DNA of 64,000 nt, taken from assembly GCA_029260015.1 (NCBI GenBank), contig JAJDEB010000016.1:62001-126000 (forward strand). Direction: 5' to 3'. Positions 1 to 9,146 of this stretch are shown one piece after another; position 1 is the first letter of the stretch; the number at the start of each line of letters is the position of its first letter. Source of the DNA: Phycisphaerae bacterium. Its GTDB lineage: Bacteria; Planctomycetota; Phycisphaerae; UBA1845. The position numbers were made by a program, and so were the translations under genes. The notes below the pieces were generated by a model. The model did not search any database and was not told the DNA's origin. It worked only from the letters and a program-made list of their open reading frames with translations.

Positions 1-390
1 AGTTGAATTGAATCGCCATATTATAAGCCTATCGCTGCAACCCATTCTGTGCAATCGCGACGACTTCGCCAAACTGCCGCGAGAAAATCCGCCCAGCTCA
101 ATGCGCCAGAAGTTCCCCGAATTCACCATCCGCTAGTGCGTCGGTCGGGTGTTCGCCCTCATCTTGTAGTCGTTGCCCGCTTTCGCAACTGCGCAACGAT
201 CGCCCAACCACATCGCACCCAGCAAATCAAAATGATTGCTCAAGTCCGGATGGTTTTCGAACCGATCTCTGCTGTGCCAAACATGTCGTCAAGATTTACC
301 CGGCTATCTGGAAAGAAAAAGTGCATCTCGTTTCGTGATTCATGCGTCACGCTACAGAAAAAACCGAACCGCAATAAGGATTCAACGAAC
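1..390. other. No supported gene
   Basis: I see no reading frame with family resemblance or convincing start signals in this stretch, on either strand. A long frame runs through it in phase with the small protein that starts at 391, but the translated part before that ATG is Arg- and Pro-rich, of the kind given by out-of-frame GC-rich DNA. It may be the end of a gene lying outside the window or plain intergenic sequence. Confidence 0.4.
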
Positions 391-537
391 ATGAGCAGAA
401 CCGACATCATCCGCACGATCAATATTCTCAATCAATCCGCACAGGTCGATTTTCTTCAACACTTTTCCACCGAAGAGTTAACCGCCTATCTCGAACAACT
501 GCGTTCCATTCCATCTGAGCCATTCTGCGTCGAATAG
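391..537 (+). CDS. Possible small protein, unknown function (48 aa)
   Basis: A short frame opens with ATG preceded by AAGGA about 10 bases upstream. It encodes a 48-residue peptide that is mostly amphipathic helix, including the segment FLQHFSTEELTAYLEQL. It has no signal peptide or membrane segment. I recognise no family. The SD-like sequence and helical, non-random composition favour a real small cytosolic protein over the longer in-phase frame that begins at 49. No neighbour suggests a role. It could still be chance coding. Confidence 0.3.
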   Translation: MSRTDIIRTINILNQSAQVDFLQHFSTEELTAYLEQLRSIPSEPFCVE

Positions 538-918
538 ATGAGTTAGTCCAAGCAACGAGCAAACGGGTTTTTGAATACCGCGCATCAACCGGATCGAATA
601 AACACAAGCAAAACGCGCAACCTATCGATCCCAAGCGGCTCTTCAAACCGAAACATTTATATCGCATATTAACCATAGCGAAGACAAGAACCCAATACAT
701 CCTAAAGTCGAATACGCGGGCACTCGTAAGTCATCTCGCCCGGAAGGAATCAAGGATTGAATGTGGTGAATAGGGATGGGCGGGCCAAGCGTTTTTCACG
801 CGCGGGCGAAAGCGCGATCACATCACTAACCTGCATTCCATAGAATGACGTCAGATGGTTGGATGCAATATCTATCAGCAAACTTCACTCGGTGATGAAA
901 GCGTTGTTGCGCGAAGCT
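538..918. other. Intergenic, nothing recognised
   Basis: About 380 bases separate the possible small protein from the end of the leftward beta-helix gene. A short GC-rich hairpin-like stretch (GCGCG around 800-816) is present without a T-tract, so it is not a convincing terminator. No gene, RNA or repeat was recognised. Confidence 0.5.
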
Positions 919-3180
919 TCAATCGTTTGTACTCCTGACTGAAATCGCGGATTGCCAACCCCAAAGTTGAGGCATGTGCAACATTGGCTCGGATGAACTC
1001 TCCAAGCTTGTGGGCGCGATCAGTAGCGGCGCGACATCGTACACACGTGTCCATATCGCAAAATCGTGCAGATCGATGTCAAAGTCGCCATCCATATCGA
1101 GGCACTCGCACACGAAGCCCACCGCCCAGCGATCTCCGACGAGTCGTGACCATTCTGCGTAGTCAGCAAGATCAACATCGCCGTCGGCGTCCCTGTCAGA
1201 CGCCTCACAGCCTTGGTCAAAATCTGCCTCCGGTCCGCCCACACACGGTTCCATCAAGGCGAAATCGTCAGCTCCGACATACCTCGAATCATTCAAATCA
1301 CCATCGAGCGAAATTCGTGGACCTCCAAAGCATGCCGATAGATAAAACAAGTCGCCAGCATCGATTGCATTATCGTGATTGCAGTCGCCGAGTTCTGTTC
1401 CCTGATACTCGAAGATTCCGATGTCAACCGCCGCCCCTCCAATGCCGTCGCCATCGCGTATCCGTGCGTGACCAAAATAATCCCAGGGTAATGTCTCACC
1501 CGTATCAAAGTTGCCGTCCACATCCAGCGTATCGCTTGGAATCAGACCATTGCTTCCGTTGTCAATCGCCGGTGAACCCAACGATAAGCGCAAGTCCTCA
1601 TCACCACTGACTGCGATTCCGTCGATGCCGAGGGGATCTCGAAACAGCGGATTCAATCCGCTGTTGCCGCGCCCACCAAATCCACCTGTCCATCCTTCTA
1701 CTATCGAATACAACACTTCCGGCCCTGTTTTCGTAGTGTACATTTGCGCGGACTCGGTTGACAGAGATTCCCCGGCTGAGTTTGACCACAAGATACTGTT
1801 GTGAAACCGCATCGCCTGAGTTGATTCGTCATAGATGCCGCCGCCCAATTCAGCCGCGAGATTGCCGACCACCGTACATTGGGTGGCGGTTAGCTGATGC
1901 GGTGCCCCTAATTCTCCACTATAAATTCCTGCACCGCGAGAAGCCTTATTCCCGGCGATGATTGCCCCGACCAATATCGTGTTGCCGAAGTCAAATATGG
2001 CACCACCAAACTCATTCGCACGATTCAAGGCGAAGACACATTGCACAAATTCACCTCTGTTGCCACTCCACGCATAAATCGAGATGGCTCCGCCATAATG
2101 AGCCTGATTATCAACGAACGCAGATCTGACCACGCTTGGTCGGCTGCCTCCAGTGCTTTGCATCGCACCGCCATAGCCGTACAGCGACGCCCGGTTGGAA
2201 ATGAACAAGCATTCTCGAAATAAGGGCTCGCTGCTCGAGTCATTTGCGATTGCTCCACCGGAGTTCACTGCATAGTTTTCTTGAAATTGACATGTATTAA
2301 AATGCGGGTGGCTAAGCTGAATGAGTGCCGCACCTCCCCAACCCTCTGATACATTTTTGCGAAACTGGCAACTTAAGTAAGTAGCCGACTCGCTCAGGAG
2401 TAGAAACACGCCCGCTCCATGTTGTCCGGAGTTTTTTTGGAATGTGCAGAACGAAACCGTCGGATCTGCGGTGCGCACAAACATCCCGCCGCCACGCCGG
2501 TCATTCGTTGAAGACCCCCTCGCGTTCCCACCTTGAATCGTAAAACCGTCGAGTACGGCCGTCGCGTCAACATTCCGAGCGGTTACGACATGTCGCACGT
2601 TGTCCTCATTAAACGTACACAACTCACCGCAAAGACTCTCCGCCAAATCCGTACACCATCCCCTCCAGCCCTCTGGATATTGGAGGCCGTTGCTACAGCA
2701 GCTTGGATCTGCCGCGCACACCGCGGCTGAACACGTCGAGTCGTCGCATCCAGCCTCGTTTACTCTGTCAAAGCAACAGTCACTGAGTTCATAAGATCCG
2801 TCGTTGCCCAACGCGTCCCCGCTAAGAACTGACTCCAGAGAGTTCGGAGATCGCAGATCTGGGTCCGGCTCACCAAAACCCGCATGGCCGCCCAACACCG
2901 AAAGCTCCGATCGCAGGGAAAACGTCGCGAAGTGATTCAACGGATCAGTCGTTGGAACATAATGCCCTTCAGCCACGCGAATCTCAGTCACGTCAAGATT
3001 GCTTAGCGCCGCAATCAGTGCTGGCTGCAGGTCAGTGAAGGCATTCTCCCAAGACGCCCCTGTTCCAGTCCCCGGTGCATCCGGATCAACGTACCAAGTA
3101 ACTTGCGCCGATGTCGGCACAACCAACCCAAGCCAGGTGCTGATGAATAGTCCGTGAACGAAGAATCGTGCTCGGTTCAA
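919..3180 (-). CDS. Secreted right-handed beta-helix protein with dockerin-like C-terminus
   Basis: This 753-residue protein starts with a Sec signal peptide (about residues 1-25, hydrophobic core then PTSAQ). Residues about 30-590 have the polymorphic-outer-membrane-protein/parallel beta-helix pattern: recurring F-x-x-N-x-A-x-x-G-G-A and GGGI/GGGM turns, such as NRASLYGYGGAM and NKASRGAGIYSG. A Cys-rich insert lies near residues 135-190. The last 160 residues hold at least four Asp-rich EF-hand or dockerin-like loops, for example GDCNHDNAIDAGD, DRDADGDVDLADY and DMDGDFDIDLHDF, which probably bind calcium. The start codon is TTG, with GGGG 7 bases upstream. Planctomycetes carry many such surface or extracellular proteins; the ligand or substrate is unknown. 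It stands alone and points away from the insertion sequence. Confidence 0.85.
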   Translation of the reverse strand: MNRARFFVHGLFISTWLGLVVPTSAQVTWYVDPDAPGTGTGASWENAFTDLQPALIAALSNLDVTEIRVAEGHYVPTTDPLNHFATFSLRSELSVLGGHAGFGEPDPDLRSPNSLESVLSGDALGNDGSYELSDCCFDRVNEAGCDDSTCSAAVCAADPSCCSNGLQYPEGWRGWCTDLAESLCGELCTFNEDNVRHVVTARNVDATAVLDGFTIQGGNARGSSTNDRRGGGMFVRTADPTVSFCTFQKNSGQHGAGVFLLLSESATYLSCQFRKNVSEGWGGAALIQLSHPHFNTCQFQENYAVNSGGAIANDSSSEPLFRECLFISNRASLYGYGGAMQSTGGSRPSVVRSAFVDNQAHYGGAISIYAWSGNRGEFVQCVFALNRANEFGGAIFDFGNTILVGAIIAGNKASRGAGIYSGELGAPHQLTATQCTVVGNLAAELGGGIYDESTQAMRFHNSILWSNSAGESLSTESAQMYTTKTGPEVLYSIVEGWTGGFGGRGNSGLNPLFRDPLGIDGIAVSGDEDLRLSLGSPAIDNGSNGLIPSDTLDVDGNFDTGETLPWDYFGHARIRDGDGIGGAAVDIGIFEYQGTELGDCNHDNAIDAGDLFYLSACFGGPRISLDGDLNDSRYVGADDFALMEPCVGGPEADFDQGCEASDRDADGDVDLADYAEWSRLVGDRWAVGFVCECLDMDGDFDIDLHDFAIWTRVYDVAPLLIAPTSLESSSEPMLHMPQLWGWQSAISVRSTND

Positions 3181-3444
3181 TTGTGGGCCCCAAAACGAAA
3201 TGTAGAGTAGATGAATGGCTCAACTCCATGCTAGCGAAAGCCGATGCGGTGATCTACCCCCAACTCGTCGCTCGTCGCCGCTTATCGCGATCAAGATTAG
3301 GCCGACATTTCCCATTTGGCCTTGCTCGGATACGCCGCCGGGCCGTGTTCGTTGATCCTATGGTGTCCCTGTCCGTTGCGCCTACCCATTTTCGAATGCT
3401 TTCTGATCTTTCGGGCTGAATCTGTTCTTTCCTTGTGTGCCAAT

Positions 3445-3466
3445 GGGGCTTTTCGGCCCCGTTTTT
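3445..3466 (+). terminator. Hairpin with T-tract near one IS end
   Basis: GGGGC, a six-base loop and GCCCC are followed by GTTTTT. On the plus strand this is a short intrinsic terminator that would stop outside transcription from running antisense through the transposase. It lies between the proposed IS end and the transposase stop codon. Confidence 0.45.
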
Positions 3467-3534
3467 CGTGAGGGGCGCATGGCATCTCCCTGTGGTATCA
3501 CGACGGGAGCCATTTTGTGGGGCTTGTCGGGTCA

Positions 3535-4878
3535 TCATGACGGCACCATGCATGGCACGGTACGCAAACGTTGGATACGTTTCAGGATAGCGACGAACAG
3601 CTTTCGCGGAACCGCCACCTCCGCCAGTTGAAACGTCACGTACTTCGAGTGACGCACCACCTTCGCCCCGATCTTGATCAGCTTTTCCCGCAGGGTCGTC
3701 AGTGTCCAGTGCCCTACGCGCGGCGGCAGCGCCAGCCGCCGCAGGAAGTTTCCGATGTTGTACGCCAAAGCGAACAACTGTAATCGCACTTGGTTGTCCA
3801 CGAAGTCGTGGCAAGATAGCTTCGTCCACTTGATCGCGTTCTTACCCTCCTTGATCCACTGCTCCGCCGTACCACGCTGGTTGTAGAACCAGACCACGCT
3901 GGCTGCCCCGCCGCCCATATTGGTGACGATGAAGCCAACGCGGGGGAACAGCTCACCCTGGTGCCACTCGACCTTGCCCACCACGCGACGGGGTTGGTCC
4001 CAACTGGCGGCCTGATACATAAAGTCGTGATAGCGCACCACGGGCTTCTTCGGCGGGCGGCCCACCGGGCGGGTCAACAAGTGCTCGATCTGCCGCCCCA
4101 GCACTGCATTCGATTTCAACCGAATCGCATACCCATAGTTCTCGCCTTCAAGGAAAGAGTACAACTCCGGGATAGCGAACGCCGCATCGCCCCGGAAGAA
4201 CTTGCGGATGTCCTGATCGCGGTATCGGGCCACCACCGGCTCCAACATCGAACGCCAATCATCTGCGCTGGACACGTTCCCGTTCCGTAGCAACGCCCGC
4301 TCCATGTCGCCCATGTGGTTGAACAGGAACAGCGGGCGGTAGCAGGTGCATTCAAAGTGTCCGTTGTACGCCGAGCCTTCCTGTCTTCCGTGGGTCTCGC
4401 TCACCGAACTGTCCAGGTCGAGAATCAACTTGTTCAGGGTGCGTCGGTGGTGAACTCGATCAATCCACACACCCGGCAAGTTCATCAGCGCCTGGCGGTT
4501 TTCTTGGGCTGTCAGAATCTCCGTCTCGAAGCGGCCCATCTGACTTGTCGATGCGGCTTGTCGTTGCTTGGCCCGACCCCCGACTACGTAACGCATGGCT
4601 GGATCAACAGCGAGTCGTTCCGCATCATTCGTATCTTCGTAGCCTGCCAGACGGCCGTATACCGATTGCCGCAGCAACCCTGCCAACTCATGCTGAGTGT
4701 TCTTGCCGTGCCGAGAATCACGGAACATGTCGTCCGCCGTCTCCGTCAGTCCCAGCGCTTCATCGAGTTCGCGATACGCGATCAATCCCGCATCAGAAGT
4801 GATAGCTGCGCCATGAAATTCCAGCTTGATCTGGCGGTCAAAATCGACCCGCAACGCCTCCTTGCGTGCTTCACCCAT
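3535..4878 (-). CDS. IS1380-family DDE transposase
   Basis: The 447-residue protein has the length and architecture of IS1380 transposases and no frameshift or internal stop, so it may be active. The presumed catalytic triad can be read: Asp154/156 in LILDLDSSVSETHG, Asp231 in KFFRGDAAFAIPEL, and Glu339 in YNQRGTAEQWIKEGKNAI. The last matches the Y-(2)-R-(3)-E-(6)-K signature region of IS4-like superfamily enzymes. The N-terminal motif ITSDAGLIAYRELDE is also typical of the family. GGAG lies 6 bases before the ATG. It catalyses DNA-only cut-and-paste movement of its own element. A conserved basic tail follows the RNase H-like core. Confidence 0.92.
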   Translation of the reverse strand: MGEARKEALRVDFDRQIKLEFHGAAITSDAGLIAYRELDEALGLTETADDMFRDSRHGKNTQHELAGLLRQSVYGRLAGYEDTNDAERLAVDPAMRYVVGGRAKQRQAASTSQMGRFETEILTAQENRQALMNLPGVWIDRVHHRRTLNKLILDLDSSVSETHGRQEGSAYNGHFECTCYRPLFLFNHMGDMERALLRNGNVSSADDWRSMLEPVVARYRDQDIRKFFRGDAAFAIPELYSFLEGENYGYAIRLKSNAVLGRQIEHLLTRPVGRPPKKPVVRYHDFMYQAASWDQPRRVVGKVEWHQGELFPRVGFIVTNMGGGAASVVWFYNQRGTAEQWIKEGKNAIKWTKLSCHDFVDNQVRLQLFALAYNIGNFLRRLALPPRVGHWTLTTLREKLIKIGAKVVRHSKYVTFQLAEVAVPRKLFVAILKRIQRLRTVPCMVPS

Positions 4879-5021
4879 TGGATTCTCCGGATTTCAGCGG
4901 CATGAGGTTCGTTTGCACCTATATTCATAGTGGTAATCCGCACTTCATTTTAGGCCGTGGTAAATGTCATCTGGGAAATCCGGGTTCAAATAAGAAGAGC
5001 TGCTTTGCATTCCCTCGTATC

Positions 5022-5051
5022 CGCGTAAACAAGAATCGCGTAAACAAGAAT
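5022..5051. repeat. Two tandem copies of a 15-bp unit
   Basis: The unit CGCGTAAACAAGAAT occurs twice without a gap, immediately outside the proposed end of the insertion sequence. Two copies are too few to suggest function; slippage during or after insertion is possible. Confidence 0.8.
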
Positions 5052-5066
5052 CGTAGGTCCTGGCTG

Positions 5067-5090
5067 TCATTCCCGCGCACGCAGGAATGA
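5067..5090. repeat. Intergenic palindromic hairpin element
   Basis: TCATTCCCGCG at 5067-5077 pairs with CGCAGGAATGA at 5080-5090, with one mismatch in eleven and a two-base loop. Hairpins of this TCATTCC...GGAATGA type occur as dispersed intergenic repeats in many bacteria. It lies about 130 bp upstream of the zinc-ribbon gene and has no T-tract. Confidence 0.6.
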
Positions 5091-5150
5091 CTGGAAAGCG
5101 CGAAAGCAAATCGTAGGGTGCGCTAATCAAGCCCCACCCACACAAAATCC

Positions 5151-5159
5151 TGCTACAAT
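5151..5159 (+). promoter_or_regulatory. Candidate extended -10 promoter for the zinc-ribbon gene
   Basis: TGCTACAAT fits an extended -10 element (TGn plus TACAAT). No good -35 box stands 17 bases before it, which extended -10 promoters tolerate. Transcription would start near 5166, giving a leader of about 55 bases before the GTG start at 5221. Confidence 0.35.
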
Positions 5160-5220
5160 CCACTCCGCATGAAGTAGTCATACACAGTGAGCCTGCGCCC
5201 ATCGAACTCGGAGCAAGCAA

Positions 5221-6099
5221 GTGGCCGACGCCTCATCAGACCCCACGCAGAACGACACCGACGCCAGCCAATCATACGCCGGCTTCGATGTCTACTGCCA
5301 CGAATGCGGCTACAACCTGCGAGGCATAGAAACCACCCGCTGCCCAGAATGCGGAAAAGAATCGCCAGCCCTCCAAAACGCCGACCCGCGCATCCCCTGG
5401 ATTCATCGTAAAAGCATCGGCAGCGTTCGCGCATTCTTAAAGACGGTGCTGTTCGCAACCTTCAGCCCGCGCAAACTCTCCGAAGACGTTTACCTGCAAA
5501 TCGATTTTCGCGACGCACAAAGGTTTCGCTGGTGGACAATTGGCGTGGCGATGTTTTGGGTGGTCACATCCACAGTTCTTTTCTTCGCTGCGGGCCCATA
5601 TGACCTTTACCTCGGCCACATAGTCAACGATCTTTATCAGATGGTTTGGCCATGCGTCGTCGCGAATATACTGATCCTGCTGTACATGATTCTCGCAACC
5701 GGCGTGCCGAGCCTGTTCTTCGACTATCGCGACATACCGGTCAATCTTCGCAACAACGCAATAGCACTGAGTTACTACTGCATCGCACCACTGACATGGT
5801 GGCCTCTCCCGGTTGTCGTCTCAATTCTCATTTTTAGAGAGGCTCCGATTGACATTAGAAACAGATGGATAGCGATTCCGCTAACAACGATAGCCGTCAT
5901 TGCGCCAGCAACACCGGCTATTCTCTGGTGCTTTCAGATCTTTCGAATTGCAAGACGAGTGCTGCGCAATCAAACGGGTCGCAAGGCGTGGCTGATGATG
6001 GGCATCCCAATTCTCTGGATGCTGGCAGGCGTATTGGTCTTGGTTTTGATTCCGTTGGCAGTATTCTACACTTGGGTGCTAATTGACGTCCTGTCTTAA
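5221..6099 (+). CDS. Zinc-ribbon membrane protein of unknown function
   Basis: The 292-residue protein begins with a zinc ribbon at residues about 35-60 (YCHECGYNLRG followed by CPECGKE), four cysteines that should bind one zinc ion. After a soluble stretch come about five hydrophobic segments (near 100-125, 140-165, 180-200, 215-235 and 260-290), so it is an integral inner-membrane protein. The same ribbon occurs at the C-terminus of the protein encoded at 49836, and this C-GY-LRG type is characteristic of planctomycete membrane proteins. The GTG start has GGAG seven bases upstream. It converges with the next gene (16 bp apart). No function can be assigned. Confidence 0.8.
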   Translation: MADASSDPTQNDTDASQSYAGFDVYCHECGYNLRGIETTRCPECGKESPALQNADPRIPWIHRKSIGSVRAFLKTVLFATFSPRKLSEDVYLQIDFRDAQRFRWWTIGVAMFWVVTSTVLFFAAGPYDLYLGHIVNDLYQMVWPCVVANILILLYMILATGVPSLFFDYRDIPVNLRNNAIALSYYCIAPLTWWPLPVVVSILIFREAPIDIRNRWIAIPLTTIAVIAPATPAILWCFQIFRIARRVLRNQTGRKAWLMMGIPILWMLAGVLVLVLIPLAVFYTWVLIDVLS

Positions 6100-6114
6100 T
6101 ACAAGTCGCAGCAA

Positions 6115-7527
6115 TCACTTCGTACGACCGGGTCGATCTCCGTCCAAGAAGAACACAACGTCGATAAAGTCATGTTCAATGGGACTCCTATGTACTCTCA
6201 CAGAAAAATCCCCGCCATCGTCCACACCGTCACTACCAATGCTGTATAGAATCGGTGATTCATCTCTTGGTAGATAACGAATAGCAACATCCCCCTCGGC
6301 AAATGGATCGCGCGGGACGGCATCGAGGTACTCCGGGACTAATTCCGCAAGCGTCTTGGGGCGGTGCCCTCTATCACTTTCGAATAACCGAATCGCAAGT
6401 GCGGTCGCAGCCATTCGACGCAGGGCACGGGAACGGAATTCCAATTCAATCGAAGTGTCGAGGTAGGGCATGAAATATATCATTGATCCAGAAAATGGAC
6501 TAGTCTCGGTTTCCAGTGCGGCTGGAAGCCTTGCGACGGTTTGTGGATATGTGGCCATCGATGCAGCAGACTTGAACGCGCTGAGATGCTCAACACCAAT
6601 TCGACCGTTGTTAAGAAGTGACGGCCGATAAAGCCAAATCATTGGTTTGGAAACCACGCGTAGGATTCCTCCAGCCCCTCTTTTGTTAATGAAATCGATC
6701 GTGCCGAGGAACGCAGCCCTTTCGCCCGCGATAGCTAATTCAATCGATTGAGATGATCTGGATTCATCTAGAAGATCGTTAACAAGCGATTGCACTTGGC
6801 TGCGATCTGCATGATTTGATTTGGTGACGTTCGATTCATTCACAATCTGCAAGTCATGCGAAACGTGTTCAATCGCGTTGCATGCCTGTGCAGCCCATGA
6901 AGTTGTGGCTAGATGGACTTGGATAAAGGCGTGACCGGTCGCGCGGTCGCGACTCATTTTCTGCAACAGTAACAGTGTCTCTATGGCATCGCGGTCGCGC
7001 CTTTCAATGTGGCTTCGGTGCGCCGCGATAGACAATAGAGTTGCGAGTTTTCGGGCAACGCCGAGATTAGGCCAGATACCTCCAAGAATGGGGCTCGCCA
7101 CCGTATACCCCCAATCAACCTCGCTGCACTGAGCGCCTTGCTTAACCAAATCAATCGCCGCGCCATTCGTCGAAATCAACCGATCAATCTGAGCGGCGTA
7201 ATCATCATACGCACCATTTGCGATTGCTTGATTCAGTTTGTTAATGTCGAGTCTGGAATTCTTGAATGCGGGCCAAACGAATGCGTTCTCGGCTTTGACG
7301 TAATAGGTCGCCCCATTGACATCGTCAGGAATTTGCTCGCTGAAGTCAAAGTCCTTGGCGTACACCGGCTCGCCAGCCGCACGGTACGTTTCAACCAACG
7401 AATCCAACCGCTCCCGAGCAGCCGCCGTCGCACCCGCCACCAACCCCACAACAAGCAACACCAACCCCACCGACCCAATAGCGATCCGCTTCGTCCACCA
7501 GAATCTTGGCGGGTTGTAACCGGTCAT
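6115..7527 (-). CDS. Membrane-anchored protein of unknown function, paralogue A
   Basis: The 470-residue protein has one N-terminal membrane segment (about residues 13-35, after YNPPRFWWTKR) and a large domain outside the cytoplasm. It is clearly paralogous to its upstream neighbour. Shared segments include YNPPRF-W-TKR, YRAAGEPV, IPDD-N-ATYY, a C-terminal RRMAA-ALAIR-FE-D-GHRP-TL-ELVP-Y, VP-DPFAEG, and a final DGVDDGG...FFLDGDRP. The C-terminal third resembles the end of GspG-type pseudopilins (P-TL-EL...P-DP-G...YS-GSDG), a pattern frequent in planctomycete proteins. I chose the ATG of MTGYNPPRF because it aligns with the paralogue; an in-phase start 90 bases upstream also exists. Function unknown. 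Confidence 0.75.
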   Translation of the reverse strand: MTGYNPPRFWWTKRIAIGSVGLVLLVVGLVAGATAAARERLDSLVETYRAAGEPVYAKDFDFSEQIPDDVNGATYYVKAENAFVWPAFKNSRLDINKLNQAIANGAYDDYAAQIDRLISTNGAAIDLVKQGAQCSEVDWGYTVASPILGGIWPNLGVARKLATLLSIAAHRSHIERRDRDAIETLLLLQKMSRDRATGHAFIQVHLATTSWAAQACNAIEHVSHDLQIVNESNVTKSNHADRSQVQSLVNDLLDESRSSQSIELAIAGERAAFLGTIDFINKRGAGGILRVVSKPMIWLYRPSLLNNGRIGVEHLSAFKSAASMATYPQTVARLPAALETETSPFSGSMIYFMPYLDTSIELEFRSRALRRMAATALAIRLFESDRGHRPKTLAELVPEYLDAVPRDPFAEGDVAIRYLPRDESPILYSIGSDGVDDGGDFSVRVHRSPIEHDFIDVVFFLDGDRPGRTK

Positions 7528-7617
7528 GAGTGTTCTGCCCCGATTCAAAATCGACTCTCCGACGCACAACTGCCAAGAACCAACGTCAATCCCAAACGCT
7601 CCCTCACCCATAAACAA

Positions 7618-9051
7618 CTACGGATTTGAACGCGGCCGATCACCGTCTAGGAAGAAAAGTAAATCAAATCCACTATGGCTCGCATTATCGCTTTCACGCG
7701 GACCGTATCGGCCACCATCGTCGACACCGTCCGGGCCGACACAATAAAGGACGGGTGACGCTGCCCTTGGATTAAATTGAACGGGATTGCCTCCTTCGGC
7801 AAATGGGTCGCTCGGAATAACGCCAAAGTAGCTGGGAACCAGCTCCTCTAGCGTCTCGGGACGATGGCCATGGTCCAGTTCAAACATACGAATCGCGAGC
7901 GCGAGCGCAGCCATACGACGCTTTGCAATTCGCGTGTATTCCACTGTCATCGTTGCATTGTAGCTTGGGCTGGTAATAAAGTCGGCTAAGAAGCCGCTCA
8001 AACCCACCCAATCCCTTGGCCCCGTTTTCTTATTAAGTTCTGACGAGACTCTCGGATATTGAGTGCAACGAGATACTTCAATCACCTGATCAACATATTG
8101 CAAGATTCGCCTGCAGTGCGAAACGATAATAGGTCGTATCATCAATGCGTAGGACCTCGGTGCCGTTGAGAAGATTGGATTCATCGGCTTCCCATCGCGC
8201 AAGGCCTGGTAGATGTCCAGGAAAATAACCCGTTCACCTATCAGTGCCGCATGAAATGAGTCTCTAAACGCGACTTCATTTGATAGTTCAAGAATGATTT
8301 GTCGCATTCGATTTCGACAGTGCAAACCATCGTCAACCCAACCGCCTACTAGCATCTTTGATCCGATATTCTCGACCCAAACACAACCTAACCCCGAGAT
8401 AGATGTGGTAACCAAATGGTCAAGCAAGCTGCCCGACATCGAAGTTCGTTGCTTAGCAATGCGAACCTGCGCATAAAGCAAGTCGAGCATGTCGCAATCG
8501 CGTCGCTTGGAATGAAAGGCTCCCATTGCCGTGCTAAGCAGTTGGCCGAGACGGCGTGCGGCCAATGGATCTCCCATACCAGTTGGCGCAAGCGGGTTGG
8601 TGAACGTGTCTTGCCACGCCACACGATCACAATTTGCCCCCTTCTTGAGAAGCTCAATGGTTAGCGCGTTTGTGTTAATGAAACGTTCGATTTCGGCAGC
8701 GTATTTTCCCGGTTCTTGAGAATCTGCTGCGCGAATCAGATCATGGACTGAAAGGTCTATCGGAAATGACGCTGGCCAAATGTATGCTTCTTCCGCTTGC
8801 CCGTAATACGTCGCGGCGTTTTCATCGTCGGGAATGCCCTTGAATACTTCGAGGTCTTCTGCGAACACCGGCTCGCCTGCTGCTCGGTACGACGCTATGA
8901 GATGATCGAGGCGGCGCTGGGCGAAGATCGTGGCGGTGCCCCACAGCGCGAGGATCAAAACCATCAGCCCGAGCGAACACCACGCTACGCGCTTCGTCCA
9001 TTTGAAGCGCGGCGGGTTGTAGTCGTTTTGAATGGAATCGAAAGCGGTCAC
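7618..9051 (-). CDS. Membrane-anchored protein of unknown function, paralogue B
   Basis: The 477-residue protein is the tandem partner of the gene that ends at 6115. It has a short cytosolic N-terminus (DYNPPRFKWTKR), one membrane helix (about residues 23-45) and an exported domain that opens with the conserved HLIASYRAAGEPVFAEDLE and ends DGVDDGGR...FLDGDRPRSNP. It starts with GTG; no Shine-Dalgarno is visible, which is common here. Its stop lies 90 bases before the start of paralogue A, so the two are probably co-transcribed and arose by duplication. The GspG-like C-terminal pattern (GHRPETLEELVPSYFG, then IPSDPFAEGG) hints at a shared fold with pseudopilin heads but no prepilin signal is present. 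Confidence 0.75.
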   Translation of the reverse strand: MTAFDSIQNDYNPPRFKWTKRVAWCSLGLMVLILALWGTATIFAQRRLDHLIASYRAAGEPVFAEDLEVFKGIPDDENAATYYGQAEEAYIWPASFPIDLSVHDLIRAADSQEPGKYAAEIERFINTNALTIELLKKGANCDRVAWQDTFTNPLAPTGMGDPLAARRLGQLLSTAMGAFHSKRRDCDMLDLLYAQVRIAKQRTSMSGSLLDHLVTTSISGLGCVWVENIGSKMLVGGWVDDGLHCRNRMRQIILELSNEVAFRDSFHAALIGERVIFLDIYQALRDGKPMNPIFSTAPRSYALMIRPIIVSHCRRILQYVDQVIEVSRCTQYPRVSSELNKKTGPRDWVGLSGFLADFITSPSYNATMTVEYTRIAKRRMAALALAIRMFELDHGHRPETLEELVPSYFGVIPSDPFAEGGNPVQFNPRAASPVLYCVGPDGVDDGGRYGPRESDNASHSGFDLLFFLDGDRPRSNP

Positions 9052-9146
9052 GTCGTCGTATATGTTACGACCGACGTGACCGTGTTGAAATACTGAGGAT
9101 CAAGATCGATGCGGAAAATCGCACCGTGAGCATTACAGTTGGTTTG

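Larger units (their letters stand above)
3302..4983 (-). mobile_element. IS1380-family insertion sequence (ends tentative)
   Basis: A single intact transposase gene fills the element. About 1.7 kb between the proposed ends is normal for IS1380. Candidate terminal inverted repeats are imperfect: CCGACATTTCCCATTTGGC at 3302 and the complement of 4966-4983, CCGGATTTCCCAGATGAC, which share CCG and ATTTCCCA. I could not identify matching target-site duplications, so the exact ends are uncertain although the element itself is not. It sits between two leftward- and rightward-facing genes and interrupts no recognisable reading frame. Confidence 0.7.

Noticed and set aside
4950-4957. TTAGGCCG found at both 3297 and 4950 as a target-site duplication of the IS
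   Set aside because: IS1380 elements usually give about 4-bp duplications, and the second copy lies inside the proposed element, so chance is likelier.
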